Origin: Faecalicatena_A orotica
GTDB taxonomy: Bacteria; Bacillota; Clostridia; Lachnospirales; Lachnospiraceae
NCBI RefSeq assembly: GCF_040545875.1
Contig: NZ_JBEPMR010000021.1
Reading direction: 5' to 3' (one strand)
Length of the DNA stretch: 64,000 nt
The notes under the pieces are model-generated. The model saw nothing but the letters and a program-made list of their open reading frames with translations. It did not search any database and was not told the origin of the DNA. This document shows positions 24,855 through 34,200 of the stretch, one piece after another. Numbering within the stretch: position 1 is the stretch's first letter; every line of letters begins with the position of its first letter. Made by a program: the position numbers and the translations under genes.

Positions 24855-26604
24855 ATCAAGAATGGTACTGGATTTGTCCGGTATCTGGAAATTTAAACTG
24901 GATGATGGACACGGATTTGAAGAAAGATGGATGGACGAAGAACTGACGGAGGCGGAAAACATTGCTGTACCCGCTTCTTACAACGACCAGTTAGAGGGGA
25001 GCCGGTACAGAGATCATTATGGATGGGCATTCTACCAGAAAAAAGTTACTGTCCCGGCAGTGATGCTGGGCCAAAGACTTGTCCTGCGCTTTGGTTCCGT
25101 GACACATGCATCAAAGGTGTATCTGAACGGAAAGGAGGTATGCAGCCATAAAGGGGGCTTCCTCCCTTTTGAGGCAGAAATAAAGGGGTTCCTTACCGAA
25201 GGAGAAAACCTTCTGTGCGTAGCTGTTGATAACAGAGTGGATTATTCTACCCTGCCGATCGGAAATGAAGCAGGCGCTGCATTTTTCGGGGCAGACCTTC
25301 CTGATATTCCCAGCGTAAATGCGGTAAAACAGAGTCCGCACAATGCACCTAACTTTGACTTCTTTAACTATGCCGGTATTCACCGTCCCGTAAAGATATA
25401 CACAACCCCGGAACATTACATCAAAGATATTGTGCTGGTTCCGAAAATCCAGGGGAATGATGCATCGGTCCAATATACAATCCAGTACATCGGAAAGGAT
25501 ACCCCCAAAATCGTAATCCGTGACGAGAACGGCATAGTGGCGGCAGAAGGAGTGGGCACAGAGGGAGAGCTTTTCATTCGTGACGCGCACTTTTGGTGGC
25601 CGGGAAAGGCCTGCCTCTACACGGCGGAGGTGACTGCGGCTGATGATTCCTATCAGGAGACCTTCGGTATCAGAAGCGTGGAGATTAAAGGAACTCAATT
25701 TCTCATTAATGGTAAACCATTCTACTTTAAAGGGTTTGGAAAACATGAAGATACAGAAGTTCATGGACGGGGACTGGATGAGGCATATAATGTAAAGGAT
25801 ATTTCACTGATGAAGTGGCTCCATGCCAATTCCTTCCGGACGTCCCATTACCCTTATGCGGAGGAAATGCTGAATCTCTGTGACAGAGAGGGGATTGTAG
25901 TGATCGACGAAACACCGGCAGTAGGTCTGAATTTCGGATGGAATGACGACGGATATCAGAAGTTTCGAACGAAGGAACATCACCGGGAGGTGATCCGGGA
26001 GTTGATAGCTAGAGATAAGAACCATCCTTGTGTTGTACTGTGGTCGATTGCTAATGAGCCGGATACGGAAAAACAGCCGCAGGAGGCTTATGACTATTTT
26101 TATCCACTGTATCAGCTTGCACATGCATGTGATCCGCAGGACAGACCCGTTTCTCTGGTATGCTGCCAGAACGACTATACAAAGGATCTGGTGGCACCGG
26201 CTATGGATATTGTTATGGTGAACCGCTATTATGGCTGGTATGTATTCGGGGGCGATCTGGAAGCCGGCAGGGAAGCGATGGATATCGAGATGAAATATTG
26301 GGAAAAAACCGGGAAACCGTGGATGATTACGGAGTATGGCGCAGACACGGTTGCAGGGCTGCACCATGCAACTGCAAATATGTTTACGGAAGAATATCAG
26401 GTAGAATATTATCAGATGATGAATGGGGTGCTGGACGCCTATGATTTTGTGGTAGGAGAACAGGCATGGAACTTTGCAGACTTTGCAACTATTCAGGGAA
26501 CACTGCGTGTAGACGGCAATAAGAAAGGTATGTTTACAAGGGACAGAAGACCGAAGCTGGCGGCACATTATTTTAAGCAGCGGTGGGGGCAGATGTTAGA
26601 TTAA
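24832..26604 (+). CDS. uidA: Beta-glucuronidase (GH2)
   Basis: A 590-residue GH2 enzyme that hydrolyses beta-D-glucuronides, cytoplasmic by lack of a signal. Jelly-roll and Ig-like domains (about 1-270) precede the TIM barrel. The acid/base is Glu409 (SIANEPD), the nucleophile Glu501 (ITEYGADT), and the glucuronate-recognising N-x-K motif is Asn563/Lys565 (GNKKGMF), separating it from beta-galactosidases. After DETPAVGLNF the active-site loop is clearly shorter than Loop 1 of E. coli GusA, so it belongs to a mini- or no-loop gut class, which favours larger or different glucuronides. AAGGAGG lies in the end of the transporter gene. A strong terminator follows. Confidence 0.93.
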   Translation: MLYPQINKSRMVLDLSGIWKFKLDDGHGFEERWMDEELTEAENIAVPASYNDQLEGSRYRDHYGWAFYQKKVTVPAVMLGQRLVLRFGSVTHASKVYLNGKEVCSHKGGFLPFEAEIKGFLTEGENLLCVAVDNRVDYSTLPIGNEAGAAFFGADLPDIPSVNAVKQSPHNAPNFDFFNYAGIHRPVKIYTTPEHYIKDIVLVPKIQGNDASVQYTIQYIGKDTPKIVIRDENGIVAAEGVGTEGELFIRDAHFWWPGKACLYTAEVTAADDSYQETFGIRSVEIKGTQFLINGKPFYFKGFGKHEDTEVHGRGLDEAYNVKDISLMKWLHANSFRTSHYPYAEEMLNLCDREGIVVIDETPAVGLNFGWNDDGYQKFRTKEHHREVIRELIARDKNHPCVVLWSIANEPDTEKQPQEAYDYFYPLYQLAHACDPQDRPVSLVCCQNDYTKDLVAPAMDIVMVNRYYGWYVFGGDLEAGREAMDIEMKYWEKTGKPWMITEYGADTVAGLHHATANMFTEEYQVEYYQMMNGVLDAYDFVVGEQAWNFADFATIQGTLRVDGNKKGMFTRDRRPKLAAHYFKQRWGQMLD

Positions 26605-26643
26605 ACCGTTATATATAAAACGTTATGTACATTAGTATGGGAG

Positions 26644-26680
26644 GGCAGCAGGTAAGCCGGTTTACCTGCTGCCTCTTTGT
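26644..26680 (+). terminator. Terminator after beta-glucuronidase
   Basis: GGCAGCAGGTAA (26644-26655) pairs perfectly with TTACCTGCTGCC (26662-26673), followed by TCTTTG. The GC-rich stem makes up for a modest T tract. Confidence 0.85.
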
Positions 26681-26701
26681 ACTGACATAAATTGTAAGGT
26701 A

Positions 26702-27409
26702 TTATACCATCTGAAATGCCGACAGCCTCTCTGCCGCAAATGATTGAAACACCCCTGTAATAATCTGCTGTCCTTTTGAATTAGGATGGGTACCGTCTTC
26801 GCAGATCAGATCGGATACTGTACCATGTCTGAGAAATGCGGACCGGATATCAATCAGCGGCACATGTTCGCTTGCAGCCAGGGCTTCTACGGCAGAAGAG
26901 TATGTGGCCTGATGGTCCGAGATATGGCCAATTGAGCCGAGCCATTTCATAACATTTTTCTTATTAAGGTTCTGGCACCACCAGTTGAAGAACCGCTGGG
27001 GGTCAAGCGGAGGCAGTGTGGTCAGTATTGGCAGAATGCCTCTGCTTTTTAATGTTTGGATTAAGCAGGTATACTCTTCGATGAACTGCTTTAAAGGCGT
27101 ATTGGGAGAAAAATCTCCTTCCGGGTTCTCTGCAATTTCCGCCCATTTATAATCACAGTCGTTTCCGCCAAAATCCATGACAACGGCGTCACAATCCAGA
27201 CCGGTATCCAGTTTTTTCAGAAGGATTCGCGCACCTTTGGTGACAGTACATCCAAAACGTGAGTCATTTTTTATGGACAGAGCGTATTCGCGGCTTAACA
27301 TATCGAAATCGATGTCATTCTTCGTCTGATATTTCTTATTGACCGGATTGACCTGAATTCCTTTTAAGATAGAATCTCCAAGTACTTCTATATTTTTTAT
27401 ACTTTTCAT
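26702..27409 (-). CDS. SGNH/GDSL-type esterase
   Basis: A 235-residue hydrolase of the SGNH fold without a signal peptide. Block I is GDSILKG (residues 11-17, Ser nucleophile), the block III Asn is in GGND (about 100-103), and the Asp-His pair is in DGTHPN (about 210-215). Such enzymes remove acyl groups from sugars or glycosides. AAAGGAAGG precedes the ATG. It converges with the beta-glucuronidase gene and has its own promoter with a dyad over the -10 region. Deacylation of imported acyl-glycosides would fit its neighbours but is inference. Confidence 0.82.
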   Translation of the reverse strand: MKSIKNIEVLGDSILKGIQVNPVNKKYQTKNDIDFDMLSREYALSIKNDSRFGCTVTKGARILLKKLDTGLDCDAVVMDFGGNDCDYKWAEIAENPEGDFSPNTPLKQFIEEYTCLIQTLKSRGILPILTTLPPLDPQRFFNWWCQNLNKKNVMKWLGSIGHISDHQATYSSAVEALAASEHVPLIDIRSAFLRHGTVSDLICEDGTHPNSKGQQIITGVFQSFAAERLSAFQMV

Positions 27410-27435
27410 AAATATTACCTTCCTTTAACACAACA

Positions 27436-27482
27436 TGTAGTTTTGATAACTACATTATATAATTTCAAAAACCTCTCGTCAA
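27436..27482 (-). promoter_or_regulatory. Promoter and dyad upstream of SGNH gene
   Basis: On the minus strand: -35 TTGACG (27477-27482), 17-bp spacer, -10 TATAAT (27454-27459). Just downstream TGTAGTT (27436-27442) and AACTACA (27448-27454) form a perfect inverted repeat touching the -10, a good repressor site. Confidence 0.7.
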
Positions 27483-27493
27483 GGGCGTGAGTT

Positions 27494-27564
27494 AAAAAAA
27501 TAAAAAAATGCCGGAAACAAAAGTCATCCAATTCCAGGAATTGTATGTTCTTTTGTTTCCGGCA
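27494..27564 (-). terminator. Terminator after amtB-PII fusion
   Basis: On the minus strand, TGCCGGAAACAAAAG and CTTTTGTTTCCGGCA (27509-27523 and 27550-27564) form a perfect 15-bp stem, followed by TTTTTTTATTTTTTT. Confidence 0.92.
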
Positions 27565-27573
27565 CCCTAAACT

Positions 27574-29340
27574 TTATTCTTCGTCAGAAGTATCCTGCAG
27601 TGCGAGGTATCCCTGCTCGCCTGTACGGATTTTTACAACATTTTCTATATCATAGATAAAGACTTTTCCGTCTCCGATCTGTCCGGTATGGAGCACCGAC
27701 TTCGCAGTATCGATGACTTTCTGGACTGGTACGAGGCTGACTACAATCTCGATCTTGACCTTCGGAAGCAGATTCATATCCATTTCGACTCCACGGTAAT
27801 AAGCAGTAGAGCCTTTCTGTACGCCACAGCCAAGAACATTGGTGATGGTGATTCCTGTCACTCCGATTTCATTCATGGCCTGCATGAAGTCTTCCAGTTT
27901 GTTGCGGCGTGTAATGATGACCACCTTTGTCAGCTTGTTTGTAATACTTCCATTCTTTCCTACAGCGCTGTCAGCCATGCTGCGTGCAGCTTCAGCGGGA
28001 GCCTGTGCGGCTGATGCGGATGAAGCAGAATGGGCTGTTTTGGAAGCAGTCCCCATAACATTAGGAACCGGATTCATAACATCCTGAGTAACAAAGTCTG
28101 CATAGCTGCTTGTAAGACCGTGTTCCCTGATATCCAGACCCGCAATCTCTTCCTCGGCGGATACACGAAGCCCCATTGTATGTTTAATAATCTCGAATAC
28201 AATGATCATCGTTACGGCAACCCATGCAGCCGTTGCAATAAACCCGGTGAACTGAACTCCAAGCTGTGTGAATCCACCGCCTGTAAAGAGTCCCTTTCCT
28301 TCGGTGCCGCTTCCGTCTGAAAACAGCCCTACGCAGAGGGTACCAAGTGCACCGCACATTCCGTGTACGCCTACGGCACCTACAGGATCATCAATGCGGC
28401 ATACTTTGTCGATAAATTCAATACCAAAGACTACTACAAGACCTGCCAGAATACCTATAATAGCGGCAGAAACGGGTGATACAGTATCGCATCCGGCGGT
28501 AATGGCTACAAGACCTGCCAGAGAACCGTTGAGGGACATAGATACATCTGGTTTTTTGTAAAGAATCCATGTAAGGATCATAACCGTGACAGTAGCTACT
28601 GCTGCGGCCAGATTAGTCGTCACGAAGATTTTGGAGGCGGAGACGATTGCATCTCCTTCCATAGAAACAGTTGAGGCACCATTGAAACCAAACCACGCAA
28701 ACCAGAGAATGAAGACACCGAGTGCGCCAATGGTCAGGTTGTGGCCCGGGATTGCTTTCGACTTCCCGCTCTTTGAATATTTTCCGATACGGGGGCCAAG
28801 GATCTTTGCACCGACGAGTGCTGCGACACCGCCTACCATGTGGACGGCGCAGGAACCCGCAAAATCATGGAATCCCATTTCAGCAAGCCAGCCGCCGCCC
28901 CAGATCCAGTGTCCGGATACAGGATATACAACAAGGCTGATGATCAGACTGTATATACAGTATGCCGAAAATTTGGTTCTCTCGGCCATAGCCCCGGACA
29001 CGATGGTTGCCGCGGTTGCACAGAAAACAGTCTGGAAAATCAAAAAGGCATAGAAAGGCACGCCGTCAGGAAGCATTCCTGCCCCATAATTTGATTCGGA
29101 AGCAATACCGGATATAGACCCGATGATTCCATTGCCTGTTCCGAACATCAGGCCAAAACCTACAAGCCAGAAGGCTGGTGTGCCGATTGAAAAATCCATC
29201 AGGTTTTTCATGATAATATTACCCGCATTCTTTGCCCGGGTGAACCCTGTTTCGACCATTGCAAAACCGGCCTGCATAAAGAAGACGAGGGCGGCGCCAA
29301 GGAGCACCCAGATTGTGTTGACAGATGAAAAAGCATTCAT
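27574..29340 (-). CDS. amtB: Ammonium transporter fused to a PII signalling domain
   Basis: A 588-residue fusion. Residues about 1-410 form an 11-helix Amt channel (LLGAALVFFMQAGFAMVETG) with the twin-histidine pore segments AVHMVGGVAALVG and GVHGMCGALG. An Ala/Ser-rich linker (about 428-460) leads to a C-terminal PII domain (about 466-588), with TKVVIITRRNKLEDFMQAM, a T-loop containing TAYYRGVEMD, and the B-loop TGQIGDGKVF. PII normally plugs Amt when nitrogen is sufficient; here sensor and channel are one chain, so gating is built in. No separate glnK lies nearby. It follows purF on the same strand, with a terminator-like hairpin between. Confidence 0.93.
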   Translation of the reverse strand: MNAFSSVNTIWVLLGAALVFFMQAGFAMVETGFTRAKNAGNIIMKNLMDFSIGTPAFWLVGFGLMFGTGNGIIGSISGIASESNYGAGMLPDGVPFYAFLIFQTVFCATAATIVSGAMAERTKFSAYCIYSLIISLVVYPVSGHWIWGGGWLAEMGFHDFAGSCAVHMVGGVAALVGAKILGPRIGKYSKSGKSKAIPGHNLTIGALGVFILWFAWFGFNGASTVSMEGDAIVSASKIFVTTNLAAAVATVTVMILTWILYKKPDVSMSLNGSLAGLVAITAGCDTVSPVSAAIIGILAGLVVVFGIEFIDKVCRIDDPVGAVGVHGMCGALGTLCVGLFSDGSGTEGKGLFTGGGFTQLGVQFTGFIATAAWVAVTMIIVFEIIKHTMGLRVSAEEEIAGLDIREHGLTSSYADFVTQDVMNPVPNVMGTASKTAHSASSASAAQAPAEAARSMADSAVGKNGSITNKLTKVVIITRRNKLEDFMQAMNEIGVTGITITNVLGCGVQKGSTAYYRGVEMDMNLLPKVKIEIVVSLVPVQKVIDTAKSVLHTGQIGDGKVFIYDIENVVKIRTGEQGYLALQDTSDEE

Positions 29341-29390
29341 AGTTAATTCTCCCTTCCTTTACTACTGTTATTTCACATTTCTCTGTGCAG

Positions 29391-29447
29391 ATACCAGAAA
29401 ATCTGGTAATAAAAAGAGTGCGTATTCCCGAAAATAGAATTACGCAC
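29391..29447 (-). terminator. purF terminator and amtB leader hairpins
   Basis: On the minus strand, GTGCGTA...TACGCAC (29418-29447) with an inner ATTC/GAAT extension is followed by TCTTTTT: a rho-independent terminator after purF. A second perfect small dyad, TACCAGA/TCTGGTA (29391-29407), follows. Since amtB starts 50 bp further on, the first hairpin could also act as an attenuator for amtB. Confidence 0.65.
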
Positions 29448-29545
29448 CCTTGCATAAAAAATGTGATGATGCCGGAGGCAAAATACTTGCTTCAATATGG
29501 CATCGTTTGATTTATGTAATCGGAAAATGACATGCATTCCCGCAA

Positions 29546-30961
29546 TTACTGTATTTTTTCCTCTGTATGTCCTGTAATATCCATCGGATACTGCCTGTCG
29601 AAACATGCTTTACAGAGAGACAAATCTCCGGTCATAAGCTGTAAATCTTCCAATTTCATATAACCAAGAGAATCAGCGCCAATCATACTACAGATTTCCC
29701 CGGAAGTGTGCGAGGAGGCGATCAGCTGTTTATTAGAAGGGACATCTGTCCCGAAATAGCATGGATACAGAAACGGGGGCGAACTGATGCGGACATGTAC
29801 GCTTTTTGCCCCTGCGCCTTTTAACATGCGTATCAGGCCTGCAATTGTTGTGCCCCGGACGATGGAGTCATCGACCAGAACAATCCGCTTCCCGTTAACA
29901 ACGGAAGCTAATACATTTAATTTTAGCCGGACACTCGATTCCCGTTCCTTCTGGGTCGGTTTTATGAATGTCCGCCCTACATAGCTGTTCTTGTAGAATG
30001 CCAGTGCAAACGGGATTCCTGAAGCTTCTGAATACCCTTTTGCTGCGGGAATTCCGGAATCCGGCACACCCACGACAAGGTCAGCATCTGCAGGATAGGC
30101 GGCAGCAAGAGCGGCGCCGCCCTTTACCCGGGCATCATAGATATTGACACCATCCAGTGTGCTGTCGAGTCTGGCAAAATAAATATATTCGAAGATGCAG
30201 TGTGCATGCTGAGTCTGGCAGAGATGGCAGTTGGAGGTGATACCTTCTGAGGTAATCGTTATGATTTCACCAGGTCTGATATCCCGGATAAATTCTGCGC
30301 CGACGGCAGACAATGCACAGCTTTCAGAAGCCAGAATATAGGCATCGTCCCGCCTTCCAAGGCACAGAGGCTTCAATCCCAGAGGGTCGCGGACCCCGAT
30401 GAGCTTGCGCGGGCTCGCAATGACCAGGGCATACGCACCGCGTATTTTCCCTGCTGTATGCAGGATTGCTTCTTCTACATTATGAGTATGCACCCTTTCC
30501 TTTGCAATATGATAAGCAATGACCTCTGAATCGGTTGTCGTCTGGAAGATTGCCCCGGTCTGTACCAACTCCTCACGCAGTTCCCGTGTATTGACAAGAT
30601 TTCCGTTATGTGCAAGGGCCAGAGTTCCTTTGATATAATTCAGGACAAGGGGCTGCGCGTTATTAATAGAAGCGGCTCCTGTTGTGGAGTAGCGCACGTG
30701 TCCGATTCCAAGATTGCCCTGGAGCGTATTCAGGATATCTTCATTAAATACCTCATTTACAAGCCCCATCCCTTTGTGGGCATTCATATTTCCTTTCGGC
30801 CCCTTTGTGTCACATACCGCCATGCCGCAGGATTCCTGGCCGCGGTGCTGGAGGGACGAGAGCCCGTAGTATATGGATTCGGCAGCAGGTTCGCCGGAAA
30901 GAGAATAGATACCGAATACACCGCAGGCTTCTTTTATTTTAGGGTCAGAATATAATTTCAT
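29546..30961 (-). CDS. purF: Amidophosphoribosyltransferase
   Basis: A 471-residue enzyme for the first step of purine synthesis (PRPP + glutamine to phosphoribosylamine). The start is ATG 30961 after AGAGGTG; the frame is open 29 codons further upstream, but that part is the leader hairpin. A short propeptide precedes the nucleophile Cys13 (KEACGVFGIYS), as in the self-processed Bacillus type. The glutaminase domain has HNGNLVN and RYSTTG; the PRPP loop VLVDDSIVRGTT is at about 345-357. Four Cys (CHLCQTQHAHC, SLCKACF) could bind the Fe-S cluster of this type. It is divergent from gltB, which links two glutamine-using enzymes to one control region. Confidence 0.95.
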   Translation of the reverse strand: MKLYSDPKIKEACGVFGIYSLSGEPAAESIYYGLSSLQHRGQESCGMAVCDTKGPKGNMNAHKGMGLVNEVFNEDILNTLQGNLGIGHVRYSTTGAASINNAQPLVLNYIKGTLALAHNGNLVNTRELREELVQTGAIFQTTTDSEVIAYHIAKERVHTHNVEEAILHTAGKIRGAYALVIASPRKLIGVRDPLGLKPLCLGRRDDAYILASESCALSAVGAEFIRDIRPGEIITITSEGITSNCHLCQTQHAHCIFEYIYFARLDSTLDGVNIYDARVKGGAALAAAYPADADLVVGVPDSGIPAAKGYSEASGIPFALAFYKNSYVGRTFIKPTQKERESSVRLKLNVLASVVNGKRIVLVDDSIVRGTTIAGLIRMLKGAGAKSVHVRISSPPFLYPCYFGTDVPSNKQLIASSHTSGEICSMIGADSLGYMKLEDLQLMTGDLSLCKACFDRQYPMDITGHTEEKIQ

Positions 30962-30984
30962 CGTTTTTACACCTCTTATAAAAT

Positions 30985-31024
30985 ATGAAAAGGCACCTTG
31001 GATAGGGTTATCCAAAGCGCCTTT
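30985..31024 (-). terminator. Attenuator-like hairpin in the purF leader
   Basis: On the minus strand, AAAGGCGCTTTGGATA and TATCCAAGGTGCCTTT (31009-31024, 30989-31004) make a 16-bp stem with two G-U pairs and loop ACCC, followed by TTTT. It lies between the purF promoter and ribosome site, so early termination is likely to be regulated. Confidence 0.65.
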
Positions 31025-31038
31025 GCTTTCTGGCGTAT

Positions 31039-31113
31039 AGTATTGCACGATTTCCCGAAAAAGTCAATCCCCAAAAATTGGGGATTTACAAATTTCTGAA
31101 AATAGGATATAGT
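31039..31113. promoter_or_regulatory. Divergent purF/gltB promoters sharing one dyad
   Basis: purF (minus): -35 TTGACT (31062-31067), 17 bp, -10 AATACT (31039-31044). gltB (plus): -35 TTTACA (31085-31090), 17 bp, -10 TATAGT (31108-31113). The dyad ATCCCCAA-N3-TTGGGGAT and flanks (31066-31087) overlap both -35 boxes, so one regulator bound there would affect both genes. Confidence 0.7.
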
Positions 31114-31200
31114 GGTTTCATAATTTTTTGCCTGCCTTAGGAGAATTGATTTTTGAAAGTTTCTCAGGGGCTGGCGGAAGATGTGAATATGATCTGCGGC

Positions 31201-31256
31201 AAAGGCGTCGGTAATCTGTGCTATTAACAGCACAGACTTCCGGCGCCTTTCTTGTT
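31201..31256 (+). terminator. Attenuator-like hairpin in the gltB leader
   Basis: AAAGGCGTCGG (31201-31211) pairs with CCGGCGCCTTT (31240-31250), with an inner TCTGTGCT/AGCACAGA stem and a six-base loop (ATTAAC). CTTGTTT follows. It lies in a leader of about 170 nt before gltB; an upstream GAGAA/TTTCTC pairing (about 31140-31165) may be an alternative structure. Confidence 0.6.
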
Positions 31257-31294
31257 TCATAGGAAATGGAAAGAAATGATGGAGGTTTTTATTT

Positions 31295-34200
31295 ATGAGA
31301 ACAGAAGAAGGTCTGTACAGACAGCAGTTTGAGCATGATAACTGTGGAATTGGCGCGGTTGTGAACAGTAAGGGGATAAAAAGCCATAAGACTGTTGAAA
31401 ATGCACTTAAAATTGTGGAACGGCTTGAACACAGGGCAGGGAAGGATGCCGAGGGAGAAACCGGAGATGGAGTAGGAATCCTGCTTCAGATTTCCCACAG
31501 ATTTTTTTCTAAGGCTTGTAAGCAGGAAGGAATTGAGATCGGCGGGGAGAGGGAATACGGAATCGCTATGCTCTTCCTCCCCCAGGATGAGCTGGAATGC
31601 AGTCAGGCTAAAAAGATGTTTGAGATTATCGTGGAGAAGGAAGGCATGGAATTTCTAGGATTCCGCAAGGTCCCTGTATGTCCGGGTGTCTTAGGACACA
31701 AGGCGCGGGCGAAGATGCCGGATATTGTGCAGGCTTTTGTGAAAAAACCGGAACATGTCGAGAAGGGTCTTATGTTCGACAGGATGCTTTATATTGCCCG
31801 CCGGGTCTTTGAGCAGAGCAATGACACGACTTATGTGGCGTCTATGTCCAGCCGCACGATCGTTTATAAAGGAATGTTTCTGGTAGACCAGCTTCGGACC
31901 TTTTATACGGACCTGCAGGATGAAGACTACGAATCTGCGATTGCCACCGTACACTCCCGTTTCAGTACAAATACAGACCCAAGCTGGGAGAGGGCTCATC
32001 CGAACCGGCTGATTGTACATAACGGGGAAATCAATACGATCCGTGGAAATGCAGACAAGATGCTTGCAAGAGAAGAGACGATGGCATCCGACTATATGAA
32101 GGATCAGCTCCATAAGGTGCTGCCGGTCGTGGATACACGCGGATCTGACTCGTCCATGCTGGATAATACGCTTGAGTTCCTTGTGATGAATGGGATGGAC
32201 CTCCCTCTTGCAGTAATGATCACCATCCCTGAACCCTGGGCGAACAATCAGACGATATCACAGGACAAACGGGATTTCTATCAATATTATGCGACGATGA
32301 TGGAGCCCTGGGACGGGCCGGCATCTATCCTGTTTTCCGATGGTGACGTGATGGGGGCGGTTCTGGACAGAAACGGGCTCAGACCTTCAAGATACTATAT
32401 TACGAAGGATGGAGATATCATTCTTTCATCAGAGGTGGGCGTCATCCCGGTGCCTGAGGAGGAGATTGTAGTGAAAGAACGTCTCCACCCGGGGAAACTC
32501 CTGCTTGTGGATACCGTGAAGGGACGCATCTTCAGTGATGAAGAGGTGAAAGAAATCTATGCAAAGAAACAGCCGTATGGTGAATGGCTGGACAGCAACC
32601 TGCTTGAACTGAAAGACCTGAAGATTCCGAATCAGCGTGTAGAAGAGTACCGGGGGGAAGAACTGACCAGAATGCAGAAAGCGTTCGGTTATACTTATGA
32701 AGAGTACCGCCAGTCTATTTACAGCATGGCCTTAAATGGTTCCGAGGGAACTTCGGCTATGGGGGCGGACACGCCGCTGGCCGTACTTTCTGAAAAACAC
32801 CAGCCGCTTTTTAACTATTTTAAACAGCTCTTTGCACAGGTGACAAATCCGCCGATTGACGCGATCCGCGAGGAGATTGTGACCTGCACGACGGTCTATG
32901 TGGGCCGGGACGGGAATTTACTGAAAGAACAGCCTCTGAATTGCCAGGTGCTGAAGATCAACAATCCGATCCTGACAAATACTGACATGTTAAAGATTAA
33001 GAACATGAACGTGAAGGGCTTTAAGGTAGAGGTTGTACCAATCACATATTATAAAAGCTCCCGTCTGGACAGAGCCATCGACCGCCTGTTTGTGGAGGTT
33101 GACAAGGCATATAAGGACGGGGCGAACATACTGGTGCTTTCAGACAGGGGAGTGGATGAAAATCATATTGCGATGCCTTCCCTGCTGGCAGTTTCCGCAG
33201 TGCACCAGTATCTGGTAAAGACAAAAAAGAGGACGGCGCTGTCGATTATTCTGGAGTCCGGGGAGCCAAGGGAGGTACATCACTTTGCGGCGCTTCTCGG
33301 CTATGGTGCCTGTGCGGTGAATCCTTATATTGCGCAGGATACAATCAAGGAGCTGATCGATAATAAGATGCTGGATAAGGATTACTATGCGGCTGTTGAT
33401 GATTATACTTATGCAGTCACCCACGGTATTGTGAAAATAGCATCTAAGATGGGAATTTCTACGATACAGTCCTATCTGGGGGCAAAAATATTTGAGGCAG
33501 TCGGGATATCGGCCGGGGTGATTGACAAGTATTTCACGGGAACAGTCAGCCGTGTGGGCGGAATCACGCTGAAGGATATTGAAAAAGACGTTGACCTGAA
33601 TCACTCCCGGGCTTTTGACCCGCTGGGACTGCCGGTGGATCTGGAACTCAAGAGCATGGGAATCCATAAGAGCAGAAGTGAGGGGGAGGCACACCGTTAC
33701 AACCCCCAGACGATCCATACACTTCAGGAGTCTACAAAGCGGGGAGATTATGATTTATTTAAGCAGTATACGAAGATGGTGGACAGTGAACAGAGCGGAT
33801 ACCTTCGCAGCCTTATGGATTTTGCATATCCGGAGGAAGGAATTCCGCTCGAAGAAGTCGAGAGTGTGGATGAGATTGTAAAACGCTTCAAGACAGGGGC
33901 TATGTCATATGGTTCTATCTCGGAAGAGGCACATGAGACACTTGCGGTTGCTATGAATATCCTCCACGGTAAATCGAATACGGGCGAAGGCGGTGAGAGT
34001 GAGGAACGTCTGGACAGTGCAGGAAGTGAAGTGGACCGCTGCTCTGCAATCAAGCAGGTGGCTTCGGGGCGCTTTGGCGTGACCAGCCGCTATCTGGTCA
34101 GCGCGCGGGAAATCCAGATCAAAATGGCACAGGGAGCGAAGCCGGGAGAGGGCGGACACCTGCCGGCCCGAAAGGTATACCCGTGGATTGCTAAAACCAG

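Noticed and set aside
30985..31260. Guanine/purine riboswitch before purF or ANTAR-type RNA before gltB
   Set aside because: The purine aptamer core is not seen, and the six-base loop of the gltB hairpin (ATTAAC) lacks the A1/G4 pattern of ANTAR targets. They are reported only as attenuator-like hairpins.
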